A stretch of 64,000 bases of DNA from Begonia masoniana (lineage: Eukaryota; Streptophyta; Magnoliopsida; Cucurbitales; Begoniaceae): NCBI GenBank assembly GCA_022432975.1, contig CM039505.1, positions 21,893,338-21,957,337 on the forward strand, in the 5' to 3' direction. Positions 34,587 through 47,088 of this stretch are shown here, one piece after another. Below the pieces are notes generated by a model, which was not told the DNA's origin, ran no database searches, and worked only from the letters and a program-made list of their open reading frames with translations. Numbering within the stretch: position 1 is the first letter of the stretch; the number at the start of each line of letters is the position of its first letter. A program made the translations under genes and the position numbers.

Positions 34587-37522
34587 ATGGTGCGTTGAGG
34601 AAATGATCGAGACGACTGAGACGATACGATAGACCATCTTAAGGATTTTATTGCCCAACAGTCCCAACACATGGAGCGACAGGCCCAACAAATAGAGAGA
34701 CAGTCCCAGCAGCTGGGCACCCTAATAGACCGTGAAGGTGCTAGAGCTCGGGAGACAGCGACTCAGGGTAATCGAGGGATGGAGAGATTTCAGAAGCTCC
34801 AGCCTCCCGTGTTTAATGGGCAGTCTGCGGATCCCTCTTCAGCCGAGGAGTGGATTCGAACCATGGAAGTTATGCTGGTCTTTGCAAGTATTGAGGACAG
34901 AGAGAAAGTTGCGTTGGTAAGTTACCACTTAGCACTGGATGCCCGATTCTGGTGAGAATCTATCAAGGCAACCACCGATGTGGCGATTATGAGTTGGGAG
35001 CGTTTCAAAATGATATTCTATGACAAGTATTTCAGCCATACAGTACGAGAGGCAAAGAAGGTGGAGTTTAAGCAATTACGGCAAGTTGGTTCGATTGCCG
35101 ATTATGTGAGGAGGTTTGAGTTTTTGTCTCGATTCGTGCTGCGTCAGGTTAGTGTCAATGAGGACAGGGTACGCAGATTTGTACAGAGGCTTGGCCAAGA
35201 AATTCGGAAGAGTCTTACGATATCAGGGGTGCGGAATGTATCCTACGATGAGATTGTGGCCAGGGCACTTGAGATTGAGGCTGTTGATCAGAGTTCTTTT
35301 AAACCAAGGAAGCCAGCTAGAGGCTTCCTTCGTGAGATCCACCCACAGCTCAGGAATAAGGGCTGACAACCGAGAGGATAGCCACAGCAACAACAACAAA
35401 GAGGCGTGACAAGGCCTTTAGAAGGAGGCACTGATCGAGAGAAAGGCAAGCAAGTACAGGGGGCTTCTCAGATACCTTGGTGCCCTAAATGTCAGAGAAA
35501 ATATAGTGGAGAGTGCCTGGTGGGCACTAACAAATGTTATAGATGTGGTGAAGTAGGCCATTTTGTCAGAGATTGCCCAAAGCCGTGCCGAGATCTGTTG
35601 GGCGGAGACCAGAGGAGAGTTATGCCGAGGATCTTTGCATTTATCGAGCCTGGTGATATCGACGATGAGGCTCAGCCCTCGGTGATAGCAGGTATTATAT
35701 TGATTATGGGCGTAGCGGTATTTTCTTTGATAGACATGGGGGCTACGCACTCTTTTATTTCCACTGCTTGCGTGTCTAGACTGAAGCTTGTGGCTGAGTT
35801 AGCAGAATGCGAATATAGTGTGATGCTACCTTCAGGAGAGCGTATGCAGTCAGGTCAAGTTGTCCAGGGCAATATTGTCTCAGTCGGGAACAGTACCCTC
35901 TATGCTCGCCTGATTGTTATGGGCATAGAGATCTACGATCTTATCTTAGGGATGGACTGGCTATCACAGTACTTCGCCACCATCGATTGTCGATCCGGGA
36001 TTGTGACATTTCGACCCCCGGGTAAAGCAAAGTTTTCTTATCAGGTGATGAACCGATTGAGTGGGTCGCCTATCTCTTATTCCATGAAGGTCAACGAGCA
36101 GTTGAAAGGTGAGTGCTCTATTTATTTGGCCACAGTACTTGATACTCAGTTGCTCAGCGGAGTAAAGCCGAGTGACATTCCTATAGTCAGAGAATTCTCT
36201 AAGATATTCCTTGATGATCTTCCCGGATTACCGCCGGACCGGGAGATAGAGTTTATCATTGATGTATATCCGAGCTCCGCGCCAATGTCTAAGAATCCAT
36301 ACAGATTGGCGCCTGCTGAATTGAGAGAGTTGAAAACTCAGCTTGAGGAGTTGCTGGATAAGGGTTTCATCCGACCCAGTTTTTCACCCTGGGGTGCGCC
36401 CGTTCTATTCGTCAAGAAGAAATACAGGACTCTCAGGATGTGCATGGATTACAGGGAGCTGAATAAGCTCACAGTGAAGAATAAGTATCCACTGCCTCGG
36501 ATAGATGATTTGTTTGATCAGCTGCAAGGTGCTCGAGTGTTTTCCAGGATTGACCTACGCTCGGGTTACTATCAGTTGAATGTCCGGAAGGAAGATGTTC
36601 AGAAGATAGCGTTCCGAATGAGGTACGGACATTATGAGTTCCTTGTTATGTCTTTTGGACTTACTAATGCCTCTGCAGCGTTTTATGGATTTGATGAACC
36701 GCGTCTTCAAGGATTATCTAGATAAGTTAGTTGTAGTTTTCATCGACGACATTTTGATTTATTCTAAGACGAAGGAGGAGCATGAAGAGCAATTTCGGAT
36801 TGTTCTAGGAATTTTGCAGCGACACCAGTTATATCCCAAGTTCTCCAAATTCGAGTTTTGGCTGGATAGGGTTAGTTTTCTTGGCCATATTATATCACAG
36901 GAAGGAGTTTCTGTGAATCCGAGAAAATTCAGGTGGTCAGAGATTGGCCAAAGCCTAAGAACGTGCGAGAGGTACGTGGATTCCTCGAGTTGGCTGGTTA
37001 TTATCGGAAGTTCATAGAGGAATTTTTGAAGATTGCAGTTCCTCTTTCACGCTTGACTCGGAAGAACGAGAAGTTTATATGGTCGGCTGCTTGTGACAAC
37101 AGTTTTATAGAGTTAAAGCAGAGATTGACCACAGCTCCAGTGTTGACATTGCCTATTGAAGGTGACAAGTTCAGCATATATTGTGATGCATCTGGAGTTG
37201 GGCTTGGATGCGTGCTTATGCAGGAAGGGAAGGTTATCGCGTATGCTTCTCGGCAGTTGAAGCCGTATGAGCAGAACTATCCTACGCATGATCTGGAGTA
37301 AGCAGCAGTGGTCTTCGCACTGAAGATTTGGAGACATTATTTATATGGGCAGCAGTGCGAGATATTTTCTGACCACAAAATTTTGAAGTATTTATTTACG
37401 CAAAAGGAGCTTAATATGAGACAGAGAAGGTAGCTAGAGTTCGTCAAAGACTATGATTTTGATATTAAATACCACCCAGGAAAGGCGAACAAGGTCGCTG
37501 ATGCTTTGAGCCGAATGCCTAC
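34587..37522 (+). pseudogene. gag-pol of element G, first part (broken)
   Basis: From the ATG at 34587 the frame is continuous to 36680. It encodes gag core, a zinc knuckle [14 protein letters not shown], protease (MGATHSF, with the usual DSG or DTG altered to DMG) and reverse transcriptase up to MSFGLTN. In-frame stops are at 34596, 34617, 34953, 35364 and 35379. A one-base gain at about 36681 and a one-base loss at about 36925 shift the frame around FIDDILIYS. RNase H follows with stops at 37299 and 37431. The sequence is cut at CCTAC (37518-37522) by element D. Confidence 0.9.
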
Positions 37523-39996
37523 TGTAACGACCCGAGGAGGATCGTCACGTGTCATGACTTTCCTTTAAACTTATCCGTACTTTTATACCTCTGTAATCGG
37601 TGTATATTTTTTTTTATACATATATCAAATCTCATTCTAACTTAACTTAAGTTCGCTGAACAACCACATTTAGCTTTCACTCCTGCCGGTCACTAAACGA
37701 CAAACATCCAGTTGTTCTACCGGCCTGCACGTGCATCTCACATGATTCATTAGACATCTATCGGCAGGCACACATATTTGCATCTGCCGACGGTCACGTG
37801 CATCACGCGTGACCAATTAAATCATCACTCAATTACAACGACAAAAGACTGACTTATCTACCGATGACAAGGCACTCCATCTGCCGATGGCAACACACAA
37901 CATCTGCCAATGGCATTTATACTACATCTTCCGATAGATTAACTCACATCATCTGCCGATGACGTGGCACTACATCTTCTGGTAGATTAACTCGCATCAT
38001 CTGCCGATGACGTGGCACTACATCTTCTGGTAAGGCGGAATGACATTTCCATCTTCCGGTATCTTGACCTACTACACATGCCGATCACTAGGCATATCGT
38101 CTGCTGATGACGTCAGCCGGAAGACAAATACTTTTCCTCTTCCGATGACATCCTCCGGAAGACAGACTTACCCGACTCCCATCACAATCCTCCTGTCGAT
38201 TTCTACACTTCAAAATAACACATCTCCTGCCGATAGACAAGTACTTTCATCTACCGACTACTAAACATTAACCTAACATCTTCTTCTTCCGGTAGACAAG
38301 CAAACTTCATCTACCGATTTCTAAACTCCATAATAACACTCACACCTTCCGATAGACAAATACATTTCGTTCTACCGGCAGCACAAACATCATAACTTCA
38401 AACTTAATACTGGGACACCAACAGAATAAACCACAGATTCATTAAAACTCATACAGCGGAAGACTTAGTTAAAATCACTCATTCTATATTCTTATAATAT
38501 ACTCATAATCAGTATTCAAGCTAGACAAGTTCAAGCTCCATAATCATAAATAACATCATCCTACTTAAACTTTTATGTTCATAGTTATCATTAAAACCTT
38601 AAGAGTAAAACCAGAGGGTCATAATCGCCATCCAGCCACAGACTTTCCACCCTGAGCACCTTCCAGCAACCAGCTTAAACTTCATCCTCAACTTTGTATT
38701 CCTCACCTGATATTTCTTCACCTACATCGTAAGGTGTAACTGTAAGCCTAAGGCTAGTAAGGAATGCAAACTATTATGAGTTCATGAATGCATAACTTGG
38801 AGAAAAACATGCTCATAAGTCTTTTCTTTTCACGTACTTGTTCTTAATCATCATTCATAATCGTATCTCGTATTCATTGTTCATAATCATCGTTCGTAGA
38901 CATGCTCATATTCATCATTCCTTTCATCATTCATATTCTTCATTACATTATGTGGTTTAAGGGAGGATTTGTGCCGGTAAAGGGGGTTCGACAGTGAGTT
39001 TGATCATGGTCCCTACTGCGGGTCGTATTCATATGTCCTACTGCGGACTGTGACATACGCCGAACCACCCCCAACCCTCACTTAACCACGTTGTATAAGT
39101 TTTATCTTCTTATTTTATTCATGAGAAAACATGTTTCAAAACATTTTCATATGCTTGAGAAGTAAAACATGATGCATAACATAAATGCACTTAATCATCG
39201 AACTAAGACAGGGGAGAACATCAGAATAACAGAACCATATCCATCGACATTTCATCAAACATATAGCAGACAACGTTCACTAAATCTAACATAGTCCTTT
39301 GATGTAGGGCCCTATTGGCCGGAAACTTAGTACATTCACTTACCTGGATCCTTAGCAACTTGAATCACTTTCTCTTCAACTTCTTCACCTAAAACATTCC
39401 ACATTATAGTAGTTAAAATCAAGTCCTAAAAGTTCTAATCGAAAGTCATCCTAGAATCTAGCAGCTAAGGTTCTCTGTGCAGTCTGAAATCCAAAACCGA
39501 AACAGCTAGATATAGCTATCGATTAAACGGGGTCGGTTATATAAAAGGTCCAGAATCGATTTAAAGGTGGCATTACCAAATGAAGATAAGGAACGATAAC
39601 CAACTGACTTAGCCATTGAAGAACCTGAAAGTACAAGTTCAACTGAAAACAGAGTTCTAAATGACTACCCGGCATCTACATTGTCAAAATCTTACCTAGA
39701 ATGCGGGTTACCGGAGTAGAGGCTGAAAAACCAGTTGCTGGGGAGGAAGAAAGTTCCAGAGAAGAAGGGAGTCGCCGAGAGGAAATGTCGGCTGCAGTGA
39801 GGTTTAAATGAGATTTAAGGTTTCCATTTTCTATTATACCTAATCCTTCAATCTTTATTACAAAATTGCCACTCAACCTAGTTTTACTCAACTTGTAATG
39901 AATTTGCCTCAACATTAAATTTAATCATAAAGGTTAAATAAAGGGTAACAATGAGAATGGTCAGAAAATCACCTGGCCGAAATGTCGGGCGTTACA
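37523..39996 (-). repeat. 3' LTR of element D
   Basis: This is the minus-strand 3' LTR. The TATA-like word near 39830 has lost one T relative to the other LTR. The donor-like AGGTAAGT is at 39338-39345 (minus). Confidence 0.95.
37684..38392 (-). repeat. ATCGG(C/A)AGATG motif array in D LTR
   Basis: About twenty variants of ATCGGCAGATG or ATCGGAAGATG are readable on the minus strand. They lie at 65-93 percent of the LTR, the same relative place as in element A. The copy in the other LTR is at about 44775-45483. Confidence 0.85.
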
Positions 39997-40011
39997 TCCA
40001 CCCCTCCTTAA
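39997..40011 (-). other. Polypurine tract of element D
   Basis: On the minus strand this reads TTAAGGAGGGGTGGA, immediately before the 3' LTR. Confidence 0.85.
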
Positions 40012-40015
40012 ACAA

Positions 40016-40035
40016 AATTTTCGTCCCCGAAAATT
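40016..40035 (-). promoter_or_regulatory. Stem-loop before the D polypurine tract
   Basis: On the minus strand AATTTTCG, loop GGGA, CGAAAATT form a perfect stem. The base pairs differ from those of A, F and G but pairing is kept. Confidence 0.75.
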
Positions 40036-40039
40036 GGTC

Positions 40040-43000
40040 AAGCAAAGAGTTCTGGATACTTGTCAACATATCCTGCTGCAGTTCCCATGTAGCTTCTTCA
40101 ATACCATGATTCTTCCACAAAACCTTAACCAACAAGATTTCCTTATTCCTTAGAGTCTTCACTGCAGAATCCAAATTTGTACTGGTTTCTCTTCATACAC
40201 CAAATTAGGCTCAACTTCAATTTCCATTGGTTTAACAACTTGAGTCGGATCACGTATGCATTTCCTTAGCATAGACACATGAAAGACATTGTGAACCTTT
40301 TCCAAAGATGGAGGCAAAAGTAACCTATAGGCTGTACTGCCAATTCTTGCTAAGACAGGGAATGGTCCAACGAATCGTGGATTAAGCTTTCCCTTCTTAC
40401 CAAATCTTAAGGACTCCTCTAAATGGTGAATCTTCAGGAAACTTCATCACCAACAGAAACTCAAGATCTCTTCTTCTTGGTCCGCATAACTCTTCTGTCG
40501 ACTTTGTGCAGTTAACATCCTTTTCCTAATGACCGTAATCTTATCTGACATCTGTTGTAGAATCTCAGGGCCCAATAGCTTCGCTTCACCCAACTTCATC
40601 CCAGTACAAGGGTGACCTGCATTTCCTACCATACAAAGCTTCATAGGGTGCCATACCAATTGTGGACTGATAACTGTTGTTGTAAGAAAACTCAATCAGA
40701 GGTAGGTGTCTACTCCAAGATGCCTGAAAGTCTAGAACACATGCCCTTAACATATCCTCGAGTATCTGAATGGTTCTCTCGGATTGTCCATCTGTCTGCG
40801 GGTGAAAAGCGGTGCTGAAGGATAACTTTGTGCCTAAGGTACCTTGTAAACTTTTCCAGAATCGGGAGGTGAATCTAGGGTCACGATCAGAGACTATGGA
40901 TACGGGAATCCCATGCAACCTGATAATTTCTTGGACATAAAGGTTAGCAAGTTGATCCATCGTGTAGGTTGTCTTGACAGGTAAGAAATGAGCGATTTCG
41001 ACAGTCTATCAATCACTACCCAAATACTATCATGTCCTTAGTTGACTTAGGTAATCCTACAATGAAATCCATAGCTATGTGTTCCCATTTCCATTCGGGA
41101 ATAGGTAGAGGTTGAAGGGTACCTCCTGGTCGTTGGTGCTCTGCTTTAACTTGCTGACATACTAAGCATGACTCTACACACATGGCAACATCCCTCTTCA
41201 TATTCGGCCACCAATAATGTAATCTTAAATCTCGATACATCTTAGTACTACCAGGATGTACAGAAAAGGAAGACGAGTGAGCCTCGGTCAAAATCGACTT
41301 ACGTAATTCCTTATCATCCGGAATATACCACCTATTCCTAAACATCAGAATACCATCCTTGGTAAGACTAAACTCCGAGGAGACATCCTTCTGCTTACAC
41401 ACCATACTACTATTTTCCTTTGAATCTTTCTGTTGTGCCTCCTTAATTCTTTCTATGATAGTTGGTCTAATAGTAACATCGGCTAGTAAGGCTGACAACT
41501 CTGGAACTAGTTCCAATTCAAACTTCTGAACTTCAGTCCTCAAGGGTGCGGACAAAACTGACACTGCGGGTTGCATTGTCTTTGACATCCTGCTCAAGGC
41601 ATCGGCTACAGCATTAGCCTTACCCGGGTGGTACTTGATTTCAAAGTCATAGTCCTTAACAAATTCTAACCAACGTCTTTGTCTCATGTTTAATTCCTTT
41701 TGGGTGAAAAGATACTTTAAACTCCTGTGGTCAGAAAATACATCGCACTGTTGTCCATACAAGTAGTGCCTCCAAATTTTTAAAGCAAAAAACAACTGCA
41801 GCTAGCTCTAAATCATGAGTGGGGTAATTCTGTTCATAACCTTTTAGCTGCCTAGAGGCATACGCCACAACTTTACCTTCTTGCATCAAAACACATCCCA
41901 AACCAATCTTGGATGCGTCACAATAAACACTAAATTTTCCTTCTTCAGTTGGGAGAGTTAATAGCGGGGCTGTCGTTAACTTCTGTTTCAATGATTGGAA
42001 GCTGTCTTCACAAGCTTCGGTCCAAAAGTACTTGAGGTCCTTCTTGGTTAAATTGGTCAAAGGTTTAGCTATCATAGAGAATCCTTAATGAACTTTCTAT
42101 AGTAGCCAGCCAGACCAAGGAAACTTCGAACTTCACTGACATTCTTTGGCTGTGGCCAATCCTTAACGGCCTGAACCTTAGTTGGATCTACTGATATGCC
42201 CTCAGCAGAAATGACATGACCTAAAAAGTTGACCTTATCCAGCCAAAATTCACATTTGGACAATTTGGCATAAAGCTGCTGCTGTTTTAAGGTTGATAAT
42301 ACTATTCTCAAATGTTCTGCATGGTCGGTTTCAGTCTGTGAGTATATTAAAATGTCATCTATAAACACAATTACAAACTTATCCAGGTACTCACGAAACA
42401 CTCGGTTCATCAAGTCCATGAAAGCTGCAGGCGCGTTAGTCAGTCCAAATGACATTACAAGAAATTCATAGTGTCCGTAGCGGGTTCTGAAGGCTGTCTT
42501 TGGTATATCTCCTTCCTTAACTTTCAGTTGGTAATAACCCGAACGTAAGTCAATCTTTGAGAATACCTTAGCTCCTTGTAGTTGGTCAAACAGGTCATCA
42601 ATCCGGGGTAAAGGATATTTATTCTTGACTGTCAGCTTATTTAGTTCTCTGTAGTCTATACACATTCTAAGAGAACCATCTTTCTTCTTAACGAAAAGGA
42701 CAGGTGCGCCCCAGGGAGAACTACTAGAACGTATAAATCCCTTGTCAACTAATTCCTGTAGTTGGACCTTTAATTCTTTCAACTCAACAGGTGCCATTCG
42801 ATAAGGGTTCTTAGACACAGGTAATGCCTCGGGGTATGTATCAATCACAAATTCTATCTCTCTATCGGGTGGTAGTCCCGGTAAGTCGTCCAAGAATGCT
42901 TCAGGAAACTCTCGTACGGTAGGAATACCTTGTAATTCCACTTTATTCTTTACTCGGACATCCATTATGTTAGCTAGGTAACTCAAGCAACCACTCTTCA

Positions 43001-44453
43001 GTAACCGTTGAGTCACTAGTGAGGATATGATTGGTATCTTACTCATCTTTGGAATAGCTTGGAAGGTATACCGATCTCCATTTGGGGGTCGGAAATCAAC
43101 TAGGCCAGACCTACAACTAATCGTGGCATAATGCCTAAATAACCAATCCATTCCTAAAATAATCTCATATCCTTTCATGTCAATCATAATCAGTTCTACA
43201 TATAGCTCCTTATCTCCTAAGGACAAAACATCACCCTTCAACATTTGCTCAGAATGTAAAGACTTCCCTGATGGTAACATAACTCTATACGGTTTATCAA
43301 CTGGCGAAAGTTCTAACTTATGTTTACACACAAACAGGGTTGCTATGAATGAGTGTGTGGCTCCCGTATCAATAAGTGTATAAGCAGAAAAACCACAAAC
43401 CATAATGGTACCTGATATGACCGTGTGTGGTTCAACATCTTCATCCTCCATCATAGCATAGACTCTTGGTGCAACTCTAATTCGATTCGGGTCTGATGGC
43501 ATCGGGCAGTCTCTGGCTATGTGTCCAACCTTGTCGCATCTATAGCAACGGCCAGAGTGCAGCTTGCACTCCCCATGGTGATTCTTCTGACAGTTGGAAC
43601 ATAGGGGAGCCGAAGGTCGCTTTCCTCTTCCTTGGTCATCACTTGGATTGAAGGATCTCTTAACACCTTGCTGTTGTTGTTGCTGGTTTCTGTTCTGCTG
43701 GGGTTGCCATCCCTTGTTCTGCCGTGGTGGTGGTTGAGTCTCCTTAGTGAACTTCCTTGGCTGTTCACGCTGTGCATAAGCTGTCATCTCAGCCTCCTCC
43801 AATTCCAGGGCCTTAGCCGTCACTTCGCCATAAGGTATATTGTGTATCCCAGAAGTCTTTACCTTCACATACAAACTCGGCTTCAGTCCTTGAACAAATT
43901 GGTAAATCTTGTCTTCATCATTCTCAACCAGTCGGGGAGCAAACCGTGACAAGGCATCGAATTTGCATATATAATCCGTCACAGAGCCAGTTTGCCGCAG
44001 GTTCATGAATTCTTTCTTCTTGCTGGCCTGAACGGTCCTATTGAAGTACTTGTCAAAGAAGGCAGTCTTAAACATATCCCAAGTCATAGTCTCTGCATTA
44101 ACAGTGCTCTGAAGAGAATCCCACCAATGCCTTGCATTCAGCTCCAAATGATAGACAGCATAGGTGACTCTATCTCCTTCATCAACTTTCGCATACTTAA
44201 ACATGTCCTCTACTTTTCGGATCCATTCCTCAGCATAAATAGGGTCAGAAACTTGGCCATTGAATGTCGGGGGTCTGAGCCTGTGGAAGCGCTCACCCCC
44301 ATGATCATGAGTTACATTAGAGCTGGAGTTCCCAAGCTCTTCTCTAGTAATCACTAGTTGCTCTATTTGTCGTGATTGGCGATTAACTAATTCTATTAGC
44401 TGAGCAACGGTGGTACTATCCACGTTGTCTTCCCTCTGTTGACCTCTTACCAT
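40040..44453 (-). pseudogene. gag-pol of element D (frameshifted)
   Basis: The start ATG at 44453 is in the same position as in related gags. An 803-codon frame (counted from an upstream in-frame ATG at 44483) holds gag core, zinc knuckle [14 protein letters not shown], protease DTGATHSF, and reverse transcriptase with FIDDILIYS to about 42079. RNase H and integrase follow in short frames: zinc-finger region with CLVC, SDRD and HPQTDGQSE motifs near 40700-41100, then a chromodomain-like tail with EEATWE near 40100. One-base shifts are visible near 42079, 41790, 41035, 40992 and 40590, all in short repeats or homopolymers. The LTRs say the element is young, so sequencing error is a serious alternative to real decay. 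Confidence 0.9.
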
Positions 44454-44597
44454 CTTGAGATTCCTAAACAATAATAGAAACACATCTTAACATAATGACA
44501 TCACTAGAATCGTAAACACTTACAGTTGTTGGAGAGTACTCAGGTGGCAATCTGTGCTGGAAGGCAGTCTGCAGAACCGAATTTAGAACTTGGTTTA

Positions 44598-44609
44598 GCT
44601 CTGATACCA
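44598..44609 (-). other. Primer-binding site of element D
   Basis: On the minus strand this reads TGGTATCAGAGC, four bases from the 5' LTR, a perfect initiator-Met match. Confidence 0.9.
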
Positions 44610-44613
44610 TAAT

Positions 44614-47088
44614 TGTAACGACCCGAGGAGGATCGTCACGTGTCATGACTTTCCTTTAAACTTATCCGTACTTTTATACCTCTGTAATCGGTGTATATTT
44701 TTTTTTATACATATATCAAATCTCATTCTAACTTAACTTAAGTTCGCTGAACAACCACATTTAGCTTTCACTCCTGCCGGTCGCTAAACGACAAACATCC
44801 AGTTGTTCTACCGGCCTGCACGTGCATCTCACATGATTCATTAGACATCTATCGGCAGGCACACATATTTGCATCTGCCGACGGTCACGTGCATCACGCG
44901 TGACCAATTAAATCATCACTCAATTACAACGACAAAAGACTGACTTATCTACCGATGACAAGGCACTCCATCTGCCGATGGCAACACACAACATCTGCCA
45001 ATGGCATTTATACTACATCTTCCGATAGATTAACTCACATCATTTGCCGATGACGTGGCACTACATCTTCTGGTAGATTAACTCGCATCATCTGCCGATG
45101 ACGTGGCACTACATCTTCTGGTAAGGCGGAATGACATTTCCATCTTCCGGTATCTTGACCTACTACACATGCCGATCACTAGGCATATCGTCTGCTGATG
45201 ACGTCAGCCGGAAGACAAATACTTTTCCTCTTCCGATGACGTCCTCCGGAAGACAGACTTACCCAACTCCCATCACAATCCTCCTGTCGATTTCTACACT
45301 TCAAAATAACACATCTCCTGCCGATAGACAAGTACTTTCATCTACCGACTACTAAACATTAACCTAACATCTTCTTCTTCCGGTAGACAAGCAAACTTCA
45401 TCTACCGATTTCTAAACTCCATAATAACACTCACACCTTCTGATAGACAAATACATTTCGTCTACCGGCAGCACAAACATCATAACTTCAAACTTAATAC
45501 TGGGACACCAACAGAATAAACCACAGATTCATTAAAACTCATACAGCGGAAGACTTAGTTAAAATCACTCATTCTATATTCTTATAATATACTCATAATC
45601 AGTATTCAAGCTAGACAAGTTCAAGCTCCATAATCATAAATAACATCATCCTACTTAAACTTTTATGTTCATAGTTATCATTAAAACCTTAAGAGTAAAA
45701 CCAGAGGGTCATAATCGCCATCCAGCCACAGACTTTCCACCCTGAGCACCTTCCAGCAACCAGCTTAAACTTCATCCTCAACTTTGTATTCCTCACCTGA
45801 TATTTCTTCACCTACATCGTAAGGTGTAACTGTAAGCCTAAGGCTTAGTAAGGAATGCAAACTATTATGAGTTCATGAATGCATAACTTGGAGAAAAACA
45901 TGCTCATAAGTCTTTTCTTTTCACGTACTTGTTCTTAATCATCATTCATAATCGTATCTCGTATTCATTGTTCATAATCATCGTTCGTAGACATGCTCAT
46001 ATTCATCATTCCTTTCATCATTCATATTCTTCATTACATTATGTGGTTTAAGGGAGGATTTGTGCCGGTAAAGGGGGTTCGACAGTGAGTTTGATCATGG
46101 TCCCTACTGCGGGTCGTATTCATATGTCCTACTGCGGACTGTGACATACGCCGAACCACCCCCAACCCTCACTTAACCACGTTGTATAAGTTTTATCTTC
46201 TTATTTTATTCATGAGAAAACATGTTTCAAAACATTTTCATATGCTTGAGAAGTAAAACATGATGCATAACATAAATGCACTTAATCATCGAACTAAGAC
46301 AGGGGAGAACATCAGAATAACAGAACCATATCCATCGACATTTCATCAAACATATAGCAGACAACGTTCACTAAATCTAACATAGTCCTTTGATGTAGGG
46401 CCCTATTGGCCGGAAACTTAGTACATTCACTTACCTGGATCCTTAGCAACTTGAATCACTTTCTCTTCAACTTCTTCACCTAAAACATTCCACATTATAG
46501 TAGTTAAAATCAAGTCCTAAAAGTTCTAATCGAAAGTCATCCTAGAATCTAGCAGCTAAGGTTCTCTGTGCAGTCTGAAATCCAAAACCGAAACAGCTAG
46601 ATATAGCTATCGATTAAACGGGGTCGGTTATATAAAAGGTCCAGAATCGATTTAAAGGTGGCATTACCAAATGAAGATAAGGAACGATAACCAACTGACT
46701 TAGCCATTGAAGAACCCGAAAGTACAAGTTCAACTGAAAACAGAGTTCTAAATGACTACCCGGCATCTACATTGTCAAAATCTTACCTAGAATGCGGGTT
46801 ACCGGAGTAGAGGCTGAAAAACCAGTTGCTGGGAAGGAAGAAAGTTCCAGAGAAGAAGGGAGTCGCCGAGAGGAAATGTCGGCTGCAGTGAGGTTTAAAT
46901 GAGATTTAAGGTTTCCATTTTCTATTTATACCTAATCCTTCAATCTTTATTACAAAATTGCCACTCAACCTAGTTTTACTCAACTTGTAATGAATTTGCC
47001 TCAACATTAAATTTAATCATAAAGGTTAAATAAAGGGTAACAATGAGAATGGTCAGAAAATCACCTGGCCGAAATGTCGGGCGTTACA
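44614..47088 (-). repeat. 5' LTR of element D
   Basis: It starts TGTAACGCCCGACATT at 47088 (minus) and ends GGGTCGTTACA at 44614. It has TATAAATA at 46930-46923 and donor-like AGGTAAGT at 46436-46429. A GATGTAGGTGAAGAAA block lies about 615 nt after the donor. Confidence 0.95.
46923..46930 (-). promoter_or_regulatory. TATA box in D 5' LTR
   Basis: TATAAATA on the minus strand lies about 160 bp from the LTR start, a good promoter position. The 3' LTR has the one-base-shorter TATAATA. Confidence 0.6.

Larger units (their letters stand above)
37523..47088 (-). mobile_element. Complete young element D inside G pol
   Basis: The 9566-bp element is flanked by CCTAC (37518-37522 and 47089-47093). 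LTRs of 2474 and 2475 bp differ at only about ten positions by eye. Primer site, purine tract and the full gag-pol order are present, but pol contains several one-base shifts. It is related to element A by protein and by the LTR motif array. Confidence 0.95.

Noticed and set aside
34233..34598. Frame spanning the N gap
   Set aside because: It is an artefact of translating unknown bases.
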